The notes beneath the pieces were generated by a model. It did no database searches, was not told the origin of the DNA, and was given only the letters and a program-made list of their open reading frames with translations. Below are positions 9,107 to 17,625 of a DNA stretch of 64,000 nt, piece after piece (the first letter of the stretch is position 1; each line of letters starts with the position of its first letter). The position numbers and the translations under genes are program-made. Origin of the DNA: Hyphomicrobiales bacterium (GTDB lineage Bacteria; Pseudomonadota; Alphaproteobacteria; Rhizobiales; Rhizobiaceae); contig UCEU01000002.1 in NCBI GenBank assembly GCA_900471485.1, positions 169,622 through 233,621 on the forward strand. The letters run 5' to 3'.

Positions 9107-9829
9107 ATGACCACCACCGTCTTTTCTTCCTCGCTTCTCCATTACTCCGCCTCTCGCAATTCCACGCCGCCCCGCCATTTCGGCAGGCGCTACGGCAGTG
9201 ACGGCCTCTTCCTGCCCGAGCCGGGCAATACGGTTGTCTGCCATCTGGTGGAGGACTCCGAGTCGCAACGCGCGGTGATCGAGGCGCGGCAGAAGCTTCT
9301 CGATATGCCGCAGGTGTCGCAATTCGCGTTCACGCCGATCTCCAGTCTGCACATGACACTGTTCCAGGGGATCATCGAGGATCGCAGGGCGCTTCCCTAC
9401 TGGCCCGCCGATATCGCGCTGGATACGACCATCGACAGGATGACCGATCTCTTTCAGGAGCGCCTGCGGACCTTCGCGGCTCCCGGGCCGTTCAACGTCG
9501 AGGCCATCGAGGTCACGCCGGCTGGCCTGACGGTCGCGGGCGCTACACAGAAAGACCGGCAGGTCATGAAAGAATGGCGCGATGCGCTTGCCGGCTTCTT
9601 CGGCTATCGCCATCCCGATCACGATACCTATGTCTTTCACATCACCTTCGCCTATCCTATCCGCTGGCTCGATGACGCTGTCTTGCCGGTTTGGCAGGAC
9701 GAACTCGACAAGGCACTTGGGGGTCTACGGCGAAAGGCGCCGATCATCGCGCTCAGGCCGCCGGCCTTCTGTGCATTCGAGGACATGAACCACTTCGCGG
9801 AACGTCTCGTACTGACTGCTGACTGGTAG
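9107..9829 (+). CDS. DUF1868-type 2H-phosphoesterase-like protein
   Basis: 240 residues. It has two H-x-T motifs about 96 residues apart, H82-M-T84 (SSLHMTLF) and H178-I-T180 (FHITFAY), the hallmark of the 2H phosphoesterase fold. That superfamily contains RNA ligase/cyclic phosphodiesterase-like enzymes that act on 2',3'-cyclic phosphates or related bonds. I recognise the overall sequence as DUF1868-like; its substrate is unknown. GTG at 9104 directly precedes ATG 9107 and either could start translation. It is followed 14 bases later by a GST gene, so the two are probably co-transcribed. Confidence 0.75.
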   Translation: MTTTVFSSSLLHYSASRNSTPPRHFGRRYGSDGLFLPEPGNTVVCHLVEDSESQRAVIEARQKLLDMPQVSQFAFTPISSLHMTLFQGIIEDRRALPYWPADIALDTTIDRMTDLFQERLRTFAAPGPFNVEAIEVTPAGLTVAGATQKDRQVMKEWRDALAGFFGYRHPDHDTYVFHITFAYPIRWLDDAVLPVWQDELDKALGGLRRKAPIIALRPPAFCAFEDMNHFAERLVLTADW

Positions 9830-9843
9830 AGAGGACATAAGTT

Positions 9844-10491
9844 TTGGACAGGCTGACGCTCTATATCGGCAACAAGAATTACTCCTCCTGGTCGTTTCGG
9901 CCCTGGATCGCCATGGTCGCCGCTGGCGTGCCGTTCGACGAGGTGCTGGTTCCCTTCGACTTTGCCGCCGGCAATCCGCGCTTCAGGGAGTTCTCGCCGA
10001 CAGGGCAGGTGCCGGTGCTTCACCATGGCAATACCCGCATCTGGCAATCGCTGGCGATCATCGAGTATGTCGCCGAACTCTTTCCCGAGGTCGGCATCTG
10101 GCCCAGCGATCGCGAAAAGCGGGCAGTGGCGCGGTCGATCTCGATGGAGATGCTGGCGGGCTTCCGGGCCTTGCGTAACGCGTGCCCGATGAACATACGC
10201 CGGCCGAAGGCAAAGATCGCGCTGGCCGATGGCGTCATGGCCGATGTCGCCCGCATCGAGACCATCTGGCGCGATCTGCGCGCCCATTCTGGCGGGCCGT
10301 TCCTGTTCGGTGCCTTTTCCGCAGCGGATGCGATGTTCGCGCCCGTCGTCAATCGCTTCGATATCTATGATCTTGTCACGGCCGGTGATACGCTAAGCTA
10401 CATGGCGGCGGTGAAGTCTCATCCGGCCTGGGTGGCCTGGGAAGAGGCGGCGCGCGCCGAGCCCTGGATCGTCGCGGAAGACGAGGTTTGA
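9844..10491 (+). CDS. Glutathione S-transferase family protein
   Basis: 215 residues starting at TTG 9844-9846, with GAGAGGA about 8 bases upstream. A thioredoxin-fold N-domain (LYIGNKNYSSWSFRPWIAM) carries the candidate glutathione-activating serine, with cis-proline in GQVPVLHH and the ESxAI-like loop as WQSLAIIEYV. An all-helical C-domain follows (GAFSAADAMFAPVVNRF). Cytoplasmic; the conjugation substrate is unknown. The rare TTG start could limit expression. Confidence 0.88.
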   Translation: MDRLTLYIGNKNYSSWSFRPWIAMVAAGVPFDEVLVPFDFAAGNPRFREFSPTGQVPVLHHGNTRIWQSLAIIEYVAELFPEVGIWPSDREKRAVARSISMEMLAGFRALRNACPMNIRRPKAKIALADGVMADVARIETIWRDLRAHSGGPFLFGAFSAADAMFAPVVNRFDIYDLVTAGDTLSYMAAVKSHPAWVAWEEAARAEPWIVAEDEV

Positions 10492-10530
10492 GGTGTTGAA
10501 GCCTGAATCCTAAAAAATAAAGCTGGGGAC

Positions 10531-10559
10531 TGGTCAAGCTCCTCCAAGGCATGTATAAG
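10531..10559 (+). promoter_or_regulatory. Candidate promoter of rpmF
   Basis: TGGTCA and TATAAG separated by 17 bases, about 88 bases before the rpmF start. Resembles the alphaproteobacterial housekeeping promoter; predicted by eye only. Confidence 0.45.
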
Positions 10560-10646
10560 CGCGCAAAATTTCCGAAATCGCGATACGTCGTTTCGGCCGC
10601 CAGTCTGGCCGTTGGGTGTGTTCGCCTGTGAAGTGGAGTAATTAAA

Positions 10647-10832
10647 ATGGCTGTACCGAAGAGAAAAACAAGCCCGTCCAAGCGCGGTATGCGCCGCTCT
10701 GCTGACGCGCTGAAGGCACCGACCTACGTTGAAGACAAGAACTCCGGCGAACTGCGCCGTCCGCACCATATCGATCTGAAGACCGGTATGTACCGCGGCC
10801 GTCAGGTTCTGACGCCGAAGGAAAGCGCATAA
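10647..10832 (+). CDS. rpmF: 50S ribosomal protein L32
   Basis: 61 residues, the usual alphaproteobacterial length. It starts with the family's [18 protein letters not shown] and ends with [12 protein letters not shown]. It lacks the CxxC zinc pairs of some other L32 proteins, as is normal in this group. GTGGAG lies about 9 bases before the ATG. A clear terminator follows, so it is probably monocistronic. Confidence 0.98.
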
Positions 10833-10867
10833 TTTATCTTATGCGTTCTGCTTCAGCAGAATTTGCG

Positions 10868-10891
10868 AAGCCGGCTTTCAGCCGGCTTTTT
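10868..10891 (+). terminator. rho-independent terminator of rpmF
   Basis: AAGCCGGC, a short loop and GCCGGCTTTTT, 35 bases after the rpmF stop. Confidence 0.9.
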
Positions 10892-10980
10892 GCATTTGAG
10901 TAATATTATCCCGCATGAAGTCTTGAAGTCATGCGGCGGTTTGCGGCACTATTCTTTCCGTTGAGGGGAGAATGCGCAAT

Positions 10981-11388
10981 ATGTTCAACGCCATGCCGCT
11001 GATGATCATTCCTTTCATTTTGTATAACCTGGCGATGTTCGGATTAATGGGCAGCGGCGGTCTTCCGGCGTTGCAGAACGATATCTTCGTTCTCTCCATG
11101 ATTTCGGGCGCGATCTGGAGCATGTCGCTTGGCGATCTTCTGATCGTCGTGGCGCTCGCCATTCTGTTCTTCGAAATACTGAGAGCGACCCAGCAGGCAG
11201 GCACGCGCCTTGCCAGTCACATGCTGTCGATGCTGGTGTTCATCGCGTTCCTGGTCGAATTTCTTCTCGTCCAGGATGCGGCGACGCAGATCTTCTTCAT
11301 CTTGATGACGATCGCGCTGATCGACGTGATCGGCGGCTTCGCTGTTTCCATACGCACCGCCGGTCGTGACGTGTCGATCGGGCTATAG
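10981..11388 (+). CDS. Conserved hypothetical four-helix membrane protein
   Basis: About 135 residues with four hydrophobic segments (PLMIIPFILYNLAMFGL; SLGDLLIVVALAILFFEIL; MLSMLVFIAFLVEFLLV; IFFILMTIALIDVIGGFAV). The pattern resembles unnamed rhizobial inner-membrane proteins; I know no function. ATG 10972 is also in frame, but GAGGGGAG ends one base before it and ten before ATG 10981, so the latter start is more likely. Its 3' end is inside the hairpin shared with phaR. Confidence 0.7.
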   Translation: MFNAMPLMIIPFILYNLAMFGLMGSGGLPALQNDIFVLSMISGAIWSMSLGDLLIVVALAILFFEILRATQQAGTRLASHMLSMLVFIAFLVEFLLVQDAATQIFFILMTIALIDVIGGFAVSIRTAGRDVSIGL

Positions 11389-11410
11389 AGCCTTTCCGTT
11401 GGAAAGGCTC
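11388..11410. terminator. Perfect hairpin between convergent genes
   Basis: GAGCCTTTCC, loop GTT, GGAAAGGCTC: a 10-bp perfect stem at the junction of the convergent membrane-protein and phaR genes. The flanking T tract is weak, so termination may be partial. Confidence 0.55.
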
Positions 11411-11415
11411 TTGGG

Positions 11416-11976
11416 TCAGAGACTGTCGAGCTTGGTCTGAAGTGCGCGCAGCTGTTCCTTCAGCTCGTCGATATCCTTCGCCTCGGCCTTGCGGCCTTCC
11501 TTGGCGGCGGGCGCCGGGAAGGGCGAGAACATCTGCATGGCCTGCTGGAACATCTCGGTGTTGCGGCGGACCTGCTCCTCGACCATCTGCAAGTTCTTGG
11601 TAAGCGGCGTATCGCCGAAGGCGCGGGTCACCTGCTCGCGCATCTGCGACTGCTGCTCGGTGAAGGCGCGCATGGAGTGTTCCAGGAAGCTCGGAACAAC
11701 CATCTGCATCTGGTCGCCGTAATAGGTGATCAGCTGACGGAGGAAGGAGATCGGTAGCAGCGTATTGCCCGTCTTCGATTCCTGCTCGAAAATGATCTGC
11801 GTCAGGACCGAGTGGGTGATGTCGTCACCGCTCTTTGCGTCCTGGACCGTGAAATCCTCCCCCTTCTTCACCATCTCCGCCAGGTCTTCCAGCGTCACGT
11901 ATGTGCTGGTTCCCGTGTTGTACAGGCGGCGATTGGCGTATTTCTTGATTACGATCTGTCCCTCATTCTTCGCCAT
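11416..11976 (-). CDS. phaR: Polyhydroxyalkanoate synthesis repressor PhaR
   Basis: 186 residues. The N-terminal PHB/PHA accumulation regulator DNA-binding domain is clear (IVIKKYANRRLYNTGTSTYVTLEDLAEMV), followed by the conserved SVLTQIIFEQE segment and a C-terminal heptad-rich tail (DELKEQLRALQTKLDSL). PhaR senses PHB and represses phasin and polymer genes. It is divergent from phaA-phaB across about 236 bp, the usual arrangement in rhizobia. The hydrophilic tail after residue 130 is the variable part of the family. Confidence 0.95.
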   Translation of the reverse strand: MAKNEGQIVIKKYANRRLYNTGTSTYVTLEDLAEMVKKGEDFTVQDAKSGDDITHSVLTQIIFEQESKTGNTLLPISFLRQLITYYGDQMQMVVPSFLEHSMRAFTEQQSQMREQVTRAFGDTPLTKNLQMVEEQVRRNTEMFQQAMQMFSPFPAPAAKEGRKAEAKDIDELKEQLRALQTKLDSL

Positions 11977-12212
11977 ATCAGTCTCCCGAAGCCCATCTGA
12001 TTGTCATTGAAATTCCTCCACCTAGGAATGTAGACGCAAAAGAATGCCGGTGACAATCTCTTTGTGCGATGCGGCAACCCCTTTTGTGACAGAGATAATT
12101 CGCCTTCGCTTATAGGCGTCAAAGAAACGCTCGGTCGTCGTCTTGTCGTTTGACTCCGCGCGGAAGCTTTGTCAGTTTCAGCTTATATGTGGTGGAGCCA
12201 TAGGAGACCGTG

Positions 12213-13394
12213 ATGTCCAGTTCGTCCATCGTAATCGCGAGTGCCGGCCGTACCGCCGTTGGTTCATTCAACGGCGCCTTCGCAACAGTTCCGGCCCACG
12301 AACTGGGGGCGGCAGCCGTCAAGGGCGCGCTGGAGCGGGCCGGCGTCGAGGCCGGCGAGGTGGACGAGGTCATTCTCGGCCAGGTATTGCCGGCGGGCGA
12401 GGGCCAAAACCCGGCGCGCCAGGCCGCGATGAAGGCCGGCGTGCCGAAGGAGGCGACCGCCTGGGGCGTCAACCAGCTCTGCGGTTCCGGCTTGCGCGCG
12501 GTGGCGCTCGGCATGCAGCAGATCGCGCTCGGCGACGCCAGGATCATCGTTGCCGGCGGCCAGGAATCGATGTCGATGGCGCCGCATGCGGCGCATCTGC
12601 GCGGCGGCACGAAGATGGGCGACCTGAAGATGGTCGATACCATGATCAAGGATGGCCTGACCGATGCCTTCTACGGCTATCACATGGGCGTGACGGCGGA
12701 GAATATCGCGCGGCAGTGGCAGCTTTCCCGCGAGGAACAGGATCGTTTCGCCGTCGCCTCGCAGAACAAGGCGGAAGCCGCGCAAAAGGCCGGGCGCTTC
12801 GCCGACGAGATCATTCCCTACGTCATCCAGACCCGCAAGGGCGACGTGACCGTCGATGCCGACGAGTATATCCGTCACGGCGCGACGATGGACGCGATGG
12901 CGAAGCTTCGCCCGGCTTTCGACAAGGAAGGCACGGTGACGGCCGCCAACGCTTCAGGCCTCAACGACGGCGCGGCCGCCGCCGTCCTGATGAGCGAGGC
13001 CGAGGCGTCGCGCCGAGGCATCCAGCCGCTGGCGCGCATCGTCTCCTGGGCAACGGCGGGTGTCGATCCGCAGATCATGGGCACCGGGCCGATCCCGGCA
13101 TCGCGCAAGGCGCTCGAGAAAGCCGGCTGGTCGATCGGCGACCTTGATCTCGTCGAGGCGAACGAGGCCTTCGCCGCGCAGGCCTGTGCCGTCAACAAGG
13201 ATCTGGGCTGGAACCCCGATATCGTCAACGTCAACGGCGGCGCGATCGCCATCGGTCATCCGATCGGCGCGTCCGGCGCGCGCGTTCTGAACACGCTGCT
13301 CTTCGAGATGAAGCGCCGCGGCGCCAAGAAGGGGCTGGCAACACTGTGCATCGGCGGCGGCATGGGCGTCGCCATGTGCTTCGAAGCATTCTAA
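12213..13394 (+). CDS. phaA: Acetyl-CoA C-acetyltransferase (beta-ketothiolase)
   Basis: 393 residues. It condenses two acetyl-CoA to acetoacetyl-CoA, the first step of PHB synthesis. The acylated nucleophile Cys90 lies in [11 protein letters not shown], the catalytic His in [10 protein letters not shown], and the second active Cys in [14 protein letters not shown] 12213 is preferred over GTG 12210 because AGGAG ends six bases upstream of it. phaB follows 67 bases downstream in the same direction, forming the classic phaAB operon; no PHB synthase gene is in the window. Confidence 0.96.
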   Translation: MSSSSIVIASAGRTAVGSFNGAFATVPAHELGAAAVKGALERAGVEAGEVDEVILGQVLPAGEGQNPARQAAMKAGVPKEATAWGVNQLCGSGLRAVALGMQQIALGDARIIVAGGQESMSMAPHAAHLRGGTKMGDLKMVDTMIKDGLTDAFYGYHMGVTAENIARQWQLSREEQDRFAVASQNKAEAAQKAGRFADEIIPYVIQTRKGDVTVDADEYIRHGATMDAMAKLRPAFDKEGTVTAANASGLNDGAAAAVLMSEAEASRRGIQPLARIVSWATAGVDPQIMGTGPIPASRKALEKAGWSIGDLDLVEANEAFAAQACAVNKDLGWNPDIVNVNGGAIAIGHPIGASGARVLNTLLFEMKRRGAKKGLATLCIGGGMGVAMCFEAF

Positions 13395-13461
13395 TAGCTT
13401 GCAATTGATGTTCCAATGAACCTCGCCGGATAGCGGGGACATTGCAAACGGGGAGCGAAAC

Positions 13462-14187
13462 ATGAGCAGAGTGGCTATCGTTACCGGGGGAACGCGCGGC
13501 ATCGGCGCGGCGATTTCCGTGGCGCTGAAGAACAGCGGCTACAGGGTCGCCGCCAATTATGCGGGCAATGACGAGAAGGCGAGGGCGTTTCATGATGCCA
13601 CCGGCATTCCCGTCTTCAAGTGGGATGTCTCCGACTACGCGGCATGCGGCGAGGGCATCGCCAAGGTGGAAAGCGAACTGGGACCGGTCGAGGTATTGGT
13701 GAACAATGCCGGCATCACGCGCGACGCCATGTTCCACAAGATGACCCCGCAGCAATGGCACGAGGTGGTCAACACCAATCTCACCGGTCTTTTCAACATG
13801 ACCCACCAGGTGTGGACGGGGATGCGCGATCGTGGCTTCGGGCGCGTCGTCAACATCTCGTCGATCAACGGGCAGAAGGGCCAGATGGGGCAGGCGAACT
13901 ATTCGGCCGCGAAGGCCGGTGATCTCGGGTTCACCAAGGCGCTTGCCCAGGAAGGGGCCGCCAAGAATATCACCGTGAACGCGATCTGCCCCGGCTATAT
14001 CGGAACGGAAATGGTGCTTGCGGTGCCGGAGAAGGTGCTGAACGAGCGGATCATTCCGCAGATCCCGGTCGGGCGGCTCGGTGAGCCGGAGGAGATCGCG
14101 CGGTGCGTCGTCTTCCTCGCATCCGACGATGCCGGCTTCATCACCGGCTCGACGCTTACGGCCAACGGCGGGCAGCTCTTCGTTTAG
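13462..14187 (+). CDS. phaB: Acetoacetyl-CoA reductase (NADPH)
   Basis: 241 residues, a classical short-chain dehydrogenase/reductase. The Rossmann glycine motif is TGGTRGIG, the NNAG element is present, the catalytic serine is in NISSIN and Tyr/Lys in YSAAKAG. It reduces acetoacetyl-CoA to (R)-3-hydroxybutyryl-CoA for PHB synthesis. The family match to PhaB is supported by GQMGQANYSAAK and by phaA directly upstream. Its stop codon overlaps, on the opposite strand, the stop of a 46-codon ORF. Confidence 0.95.
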   Translation: MSRVAIVTGGTRGIGAAISVALKNSGYRVAANYAGNDEKARAFHDATGIPVFKWDVSDYAACGEGIAKVESELGPVEVLVNNAGITRDAMFHKMTPQQWHEVVNTNLTGLFNMTHQVWTGMRDRGFGRVVNISSINGQKGQMGQANYSAAKAGDLGFTKALAQEGAAKNITVNAICPGYIGTEMVLAVPEKVLNERIIPQIPVGRLGEPEEIARCVVFLASDDAGFITGSTLTANGGQLFV

Positions 14188-14324
14188 CGTATAGAGGCGG
14201 TGTGGCTGTCGTCGCTGCGTGAATGGGCGCCGGACTGCCTGTCGCTTTCGTATGGATTGAGATATGCGGCATAGACGGCGAGCGCGATCGTCACGACAGC
14301 GGCTACGCCGATGATTTTGGTCAT
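14184..14324 (-). CDS. Short single-span membrane peptide (46 aa)
   Basis: ATG 14322-14324 to TAA 14184-14186, 46 residues. It begins MTKIIGVAAVVTIALAVYAAYL, here one hydrophobic helix of about 18 residues after a Lys, followed by a hydrophilic, Ser/His/Asp-rich tail. GAGGG and TAGGA lie just upstream as ribosome-binding sequence. It overlaps phaB's stop by 3-4 bases on the other strand. Too short for most gene finders. No family recognised. The membrane-plus-RBS combination, and a similar peptide next door, make it likelier than chance. Confidence 0.5.
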   Translation of the reverse strand: MTKIIGVAAVVTIALAVYAAYLNPYESDRQSGAHSRSDDSHTASIR

Positions 14325-14412
14325 TGTCCTACCCTCCCGATTCCGGTGACGCATTCGTCGTCCAGACCGGTGTCGATATTGGGGCTAATTCAAGGAATAA
14401 TTTGGCTGTTGC

Positions 14413-14559
14413 TCAGCCTTTTGGGTGGCGTCGCGAACGGGCCTTCACGGGTACCTTCTGGAGCGCCCTGCCATCGCCGCGAAGGGCGGCCGTCGCGGTT
14501 GCGAGAAAGCCGGCTGCGATCAGAAGTGCGACCGCCGAATTCAGGAGAAGCTGGGTCAT
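14413..14559 (-). CDS. Short membrane or secreted peptide (48 aa)
   Basis: ATG 14557-14559 to TGA 14413-14415, 48 residues. The first 26 are hydrophobic (MTQLLLNSAVALLIAAGF...), then a strongly basic tail (KVPVKARSRRHPKG). AAAGGA is 8 bases before the ATG. It lies 88 bases upstream of the 46-residue ORF on the same strand, so the pair may be one transcript. The basic C-terminus predicts an N-out/C-in helix or a signal peptide; no family recognised. Confidence 0.5.
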   Translation of the reverse strand: MTQLLLNSAVALLIAAGFLATATAALRGDGRALQKVPVKARSRRHPKG

Positions 14560-14640
14560 TTCAATAGTCCTTTCGAAGCGCGGATGGATGCGTGTCCATC
14601 GCCTTGGCTTGAAAGGAATATGCGCCCGAGCGTGGATGTT

Positions 14641-14690
14641 CGCCAGATTGAACTCTGGCGACCGACCGTCAACGCGGCGTTGACGGTCGG
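14641..14690. repeat. Two tandem perfect hairpins after the amino-sugar operon
   Basis: CGCCAGA-6-TCTGGCG (14641-14660) is followed by a near-continuous 14-bp inverted repeat (14662-14690, arms CCGACCGTCAACGC and its complement). They lie just beyond the stop of the SIS gene (14699). There is no good T tract, so they could act as an mRNA-stabilising 3' structure or a rho-dependent stop. Confidence 0.6.
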
Positions 14691-14698
14691 CACCGGTT

Positions 14699-15427
14699 TT
14701 ACAGGTGGGGATTTCGCGGCCGGTAGCGCTTGACCAGTCTCTCGTTCACCGCCGATGCACCCGGCATATTGGCGCTGAGGTAGATCGGCGCTTCCCCGGC
14801 CTTCGAAAGTTCGGCGGCGACATCCGCGAAGATGGCATTGATGATGGTCGCGCCGATCGCGGTCGACACGGGCCCCACCTTTAATTCCGACCCGGCGAGG
14901 TCGATCACCGCGTCGCCGGGAGGCAGGCCGTTGTCCAGAACGACATCGGCAATATCGGCGAGACGGCGGCGGCCCTTGGCAACGGCGGTTGAATAGGCAA
15001 CCGAGGTAATCGCGATCACCCTGGCGCCGATCTCCCGTCCGTAGTCGGCGGCCTCGATGGGGGCGGCGTTGACGCCGGAATTCGAGGCGATGATGATCAC
15101 GTCGCCGGGCTGCATGCCGTAGCGTTCCAGCACCGGTTTGACGAGGCCCTGGGTCCGCTCGTAGACGGAGCTGATGACTGCGCCCTCGTGCAGCATCGCG
15201 GAGCCGACCAGCACCGGCACCGTGAAGGCAAGTCCGCCGGCGCGGTAGTGCACTTCCTCGGCCAGCATATGCGAGTGGCCGGTGCCGAAGACATAGACGC
15301 GCTTGTCGTTTCGGGCAGCGTACAGGATGGCGGCAGCGGCGGCGGCCATCGGTTCGGCAAGCGAAATCTTCAGCGACTGCAATCGGTCGATCAGGCCGGA
15401 GAAATAGAGGTCGGTTATTTCAGTCAT
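14699..15427 (-). CDS. SIS-domain sugar-phosphate binding protein (UPF0309 type)
   Basis: 242 residues with one SIS domain: [22 protein letters not shown] in the first half, then [19 protein letters not shown] and the helical C-part. UPF0309 proteins are single-SIS phosphosugar-binding or isomerase-like proteins of unknown exact reaction. It is the last gene of the minus-strand amino-sugar operon, 15 bases after nagA, so a role with N-acetylhexosamine phosphates (for example N-acetylmuramate 6-phosphate or a related etherase/isomerase step) is an inference from context. Confidence 0.82.
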   Translation of the reverse strand: MTEITDLYFSGLIDRLQSLKISLAEPMAAAAAAILYAARNDKRVYVFGTGHSHMLAEEVHYRAGGLAFTVPVLVGSAMLHEGAVISSVYERTQGLVKPVLERYGMQPGDVIIIASNSGVNAAPIEAADYGREIGARVIAITSVAYSTAVAKGRRRLADIADVVLDNGLPPGDAVIDLAGSELKVGPVSTAIGATIINAIFADVAAELSKAGEAPIYLSANMPGASAVNERLVKRYRPRNPHL

Positions 15428-15442
15428 GTCTTTCTCCGCCCA

Positions 15443-16597
15443 TCAGGCCGCTTCGCCGCTGATCCAGGTGCGCGTGACCTTGATGTCATCCGTCAGATGC
15501 ACGAGGTCGGCACGGGCGCCCGGTGCCAGATGGCCCCGGTCGTCGAGACGCAGGAAGCGGGCGGGATAGAGCGTGGCCATGCGCAACGCCTCCGCCAGAG
15601 ACAGATCCAGGTAGGTCACCCCGTAGCGGATCGTGGATGCCATATCGACGTCGGAGCCGGCGAGCGTGCCGTCGGACAGGACCAGCTTGGAGCAGAAGCC
15701 GCCGCGCTCGCGGCGAACCGTGCGGCCGTTCAGCGTGAAGCTGTCACGCTCGGATCCGACCAGGGACATGGCGTCGGTGACGAAGAAGAGCTTGCCCTCG
15801 CCGCGCTTGGCGCGCAGCGCGGTGCGCAGCGCCTTCGGATCGACATGGTGCCCGTCGGCGATGATGCCGCACCAGACGCCAGGATGATCGATCGCCGCGC
15901 CGACAAGGCCGGGGGCGCGATGGCCGAGCTGGCTCATGGCGTTGAAGAGATGCGTTACGCCGCGCGCGCCGGCGTCGAAGCGCTCCTCGGCGGCCTCGCT
16001 CGTGCAATCGGAGTGGCCGATGCTGACGGTAACGCCGGCCTCGCTCAGTTCGCGCACCTGGCGGGGCGTGACCTGCTCGGCGGCCATGGTGACCAGCAGC
16101 GTGCCGATCGATTGCTTTGCCGATATCAGCGCCTTGACGTCGGCGTCTTCCACCGGCCGCATGAGCTCGGCCAGATGGGCACCCTTGCGTGCGGGCGCCA
16201 GATGCGGCCCCTCGAGATGCAGACCGGCGACGCCCTTGTTGGCACTCACGGCGTGCTTTGCCGCTTCGATGGCCGCAGCGGTCGCCGCCGACGTGTCGGT
16301 GATCAGGGTCGGCAGAAGCGCGGTGGTGCCGTAGGGACGGTGGCCGGCCGCGATCATGTACATCGATGCGGCTGACGGCTCGTCGTTCAGCATTCGTCCG
16401 CCGCCGCCATTGACCTGGGCGTCGATGAAGCCGGCGGAGAGAACGCCGCCCTCAAGCGCGATGCGCTCGCCATCGGGCAGGTCGTTGCCCGTCGCGATCG
16501 CCTCGACCTTGCCGTTGGAAACGATCAGTGCCCTGTCGTCGTGAAAGCGCTGGCCGTCGAAAATGCGGGCGCCGGTGAATATCTTGCGGGCCATCAC
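15443..16597 (-). CDS. nagA: N-acetylglucosamine-6-phosphate deacetylase
   Basis: 384 residues, the usual NagA length, in the amidohydrolase superfamily. Visible are the N-terminal beta-domain (FDGQRFHDDRALIV), DAQVNGGGG, LHLEGPHLAPARKGAH with the metal-binding glutamate, GHSDCTSE, THLFNAMSQLGHRAPG, and the catalytic aspartate in VTDAMSLVG. It releases acetate to give glucosamine 6-phosphate, which the SIS-domain deaminase encoded immediately upstream would act on. Start overlaps the stop of that gene by 4 bases. Confidence 0.95.
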   Translation of the reverse strand: MMARKIFTGARIFDGQRFHDDRALIVSNGKVEAIATGNDLPDGERIALEGGVLSAGFIDAQVNGGGGRMLNDEPSAASMYMIAAGHRPYGTTALLPTLITDTSAATAAAIEAAKHAVSANKGVAGLHLEGPHLAPARKGAHLAELMRPVEDADVKALISAKQSIGTLLVTMAAEQVTPRQVRELSEAGVTVSIGHSDCTSEAAEERFDAGARGVTHLFNAMSQLGHRAPGLVGAAIDHPGVWCGIIADGHHVDPKALRTALRAKRGEGKLFFVTDAMSLVGSERDSFTLNGRTVRRERGGFCSKLVLSDGTLAGSDVDMASTIRYGVTYLDLSLAEALRMATLYPARFLRLDDRGHLAPGARADLVHLTDDIKVTRTWISGEAA

Positions 16598-17625
16598 ACC
16601 GTCTCCGTGACCTTCAGTAGGTTGGCCGGCTTGTCGGGATCGAAGCCCTTGCGGCGCGTCACCGACTCGATCAGGCGGTAATAGACGAGCAGCGAGACCA
16701 GCGGATCGAGCAGGCCGTTGCCTGTTGTCGGCATGCGCAGGTTGATGCCGGCGAGCGGCTGTGTCGAGAAGGGCACGGTCGTTGCGCCGAGCTTCTGCAG
16801 GCGCTCAAGCGCCTGGACGTTGTTGGCGTAGGCCGGGTCGTCAGGCGTGAAGGCGACGATCGGGAAACCTGGCTGCACCAGGCGCATCGGCCCGTGCATG
16901 AGTTCGGCAAGCGAGAAGGCTTCGGCGTGCAGGCCAGCGGTTTCCTTGGCCTTCAGCGCCGCCTCCAACGCGATGGCGAAGGCCGGTCCGCGGCCACCGG
17001 TATAGAGCGATGTGGCGTTGAAGAGCACGTCTTCGGCGGCTGCCGTGTCGATGCCTGCTGTCGCCTCAAGCGCTTCCGGCAGCTTTTCGAGGGCGTGGTG
17101 AAGATCGCGCTTGGCGCCGATGGCGGCGGTGACGCCCGAGAGCGCTGCGACCGAGGCGATGAAGGACTTGGTCGCAGCGACGCTCTTTTCCGCGCCGGCG
17201 TTCAGGTTGAGTACCAGGTCGGCCTGCTTCGCCAGCGGGCTGTCGGTGACGTTGACGACCGCGATGGTCGTGGCGCCGCCGCGCTTGGCCGCATCCTGCA
17301 GCGCAACGATATCGGGGCTCGCGCCGGACTGCGATACGGTGAAGTGGATGCCACCCCTGAGATGCAGCGGGGCGCCGTAGACCGAGGCGATCGACGGGCC
17401 GATCGAGGCGACCGGAACGCCACAGGTGATCTCGAACAGATATTTGAAGAAGGTCGCCGCATGATCCGAGGAGCCGCGTGCGGCCGTCGTCACGACGCTC
17501 GGCGCCCCGCTCGCGAACAGCCTGGCGATTTCGTCGAAGACCGGCTTTTCCTTCTGAAGAAGCGTTGCCACAACGTCCGGCGATTGGCCGGCTTCCTGCA
17601 ACATCAGTGACTTGGTCTCACTCAT
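16594..17625 (-). CDS. SIS-domain glucosamine-6-phosphate deaminase-like protein (GlmS-like)
   Basis: 343 residues with two tandem SIS domains (first around SVVTTAARGSSDHAATFFKYLFE and TVSQSGASPDIV; second around LYTGGRGPAFAIALEAALK and LAELMHGPM). It resembles the isomerase half of GlmS without the glutamine amidotransferase domain. Such proteins (NagB-II/AgaS group) usually deaminate or isomerise glucosamine 6-phosphate. Between nagA and the GntR gene, with 4-base overlaps on both sides, the NagB-II role is the natural reading. Confidence 0.85.
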   Translation of the reverse strand: MSETKSLMLQEAGQSPDVVATLLQKEKPVFDEIARLFASGAPSVVTTAARGSSDHAATFFKYLFEITCGVPVASIGPSIASVYGAPLHLRGGIHFTVSQSGASPDIVALQDAAKRGGATTIAVVNVTDSPLAKQADLVLNLNAGAEKSVAATKSFIASVAALSGVTAAIGAKRDLHHALEKLPEALEATAGIDTAAAEDVLFNATSLYTGGRGPAFAIALEAALKAKETAGLHAEAFSLAELMHGPMRLVQPGFPIVAFTPDDPAYANNVQALERLQKLGATTVPFSTQPLAGINLRMPTTGNGLLDPLVSLLVYYRLIESVTRRKGFDPDKPANLLKVTETV

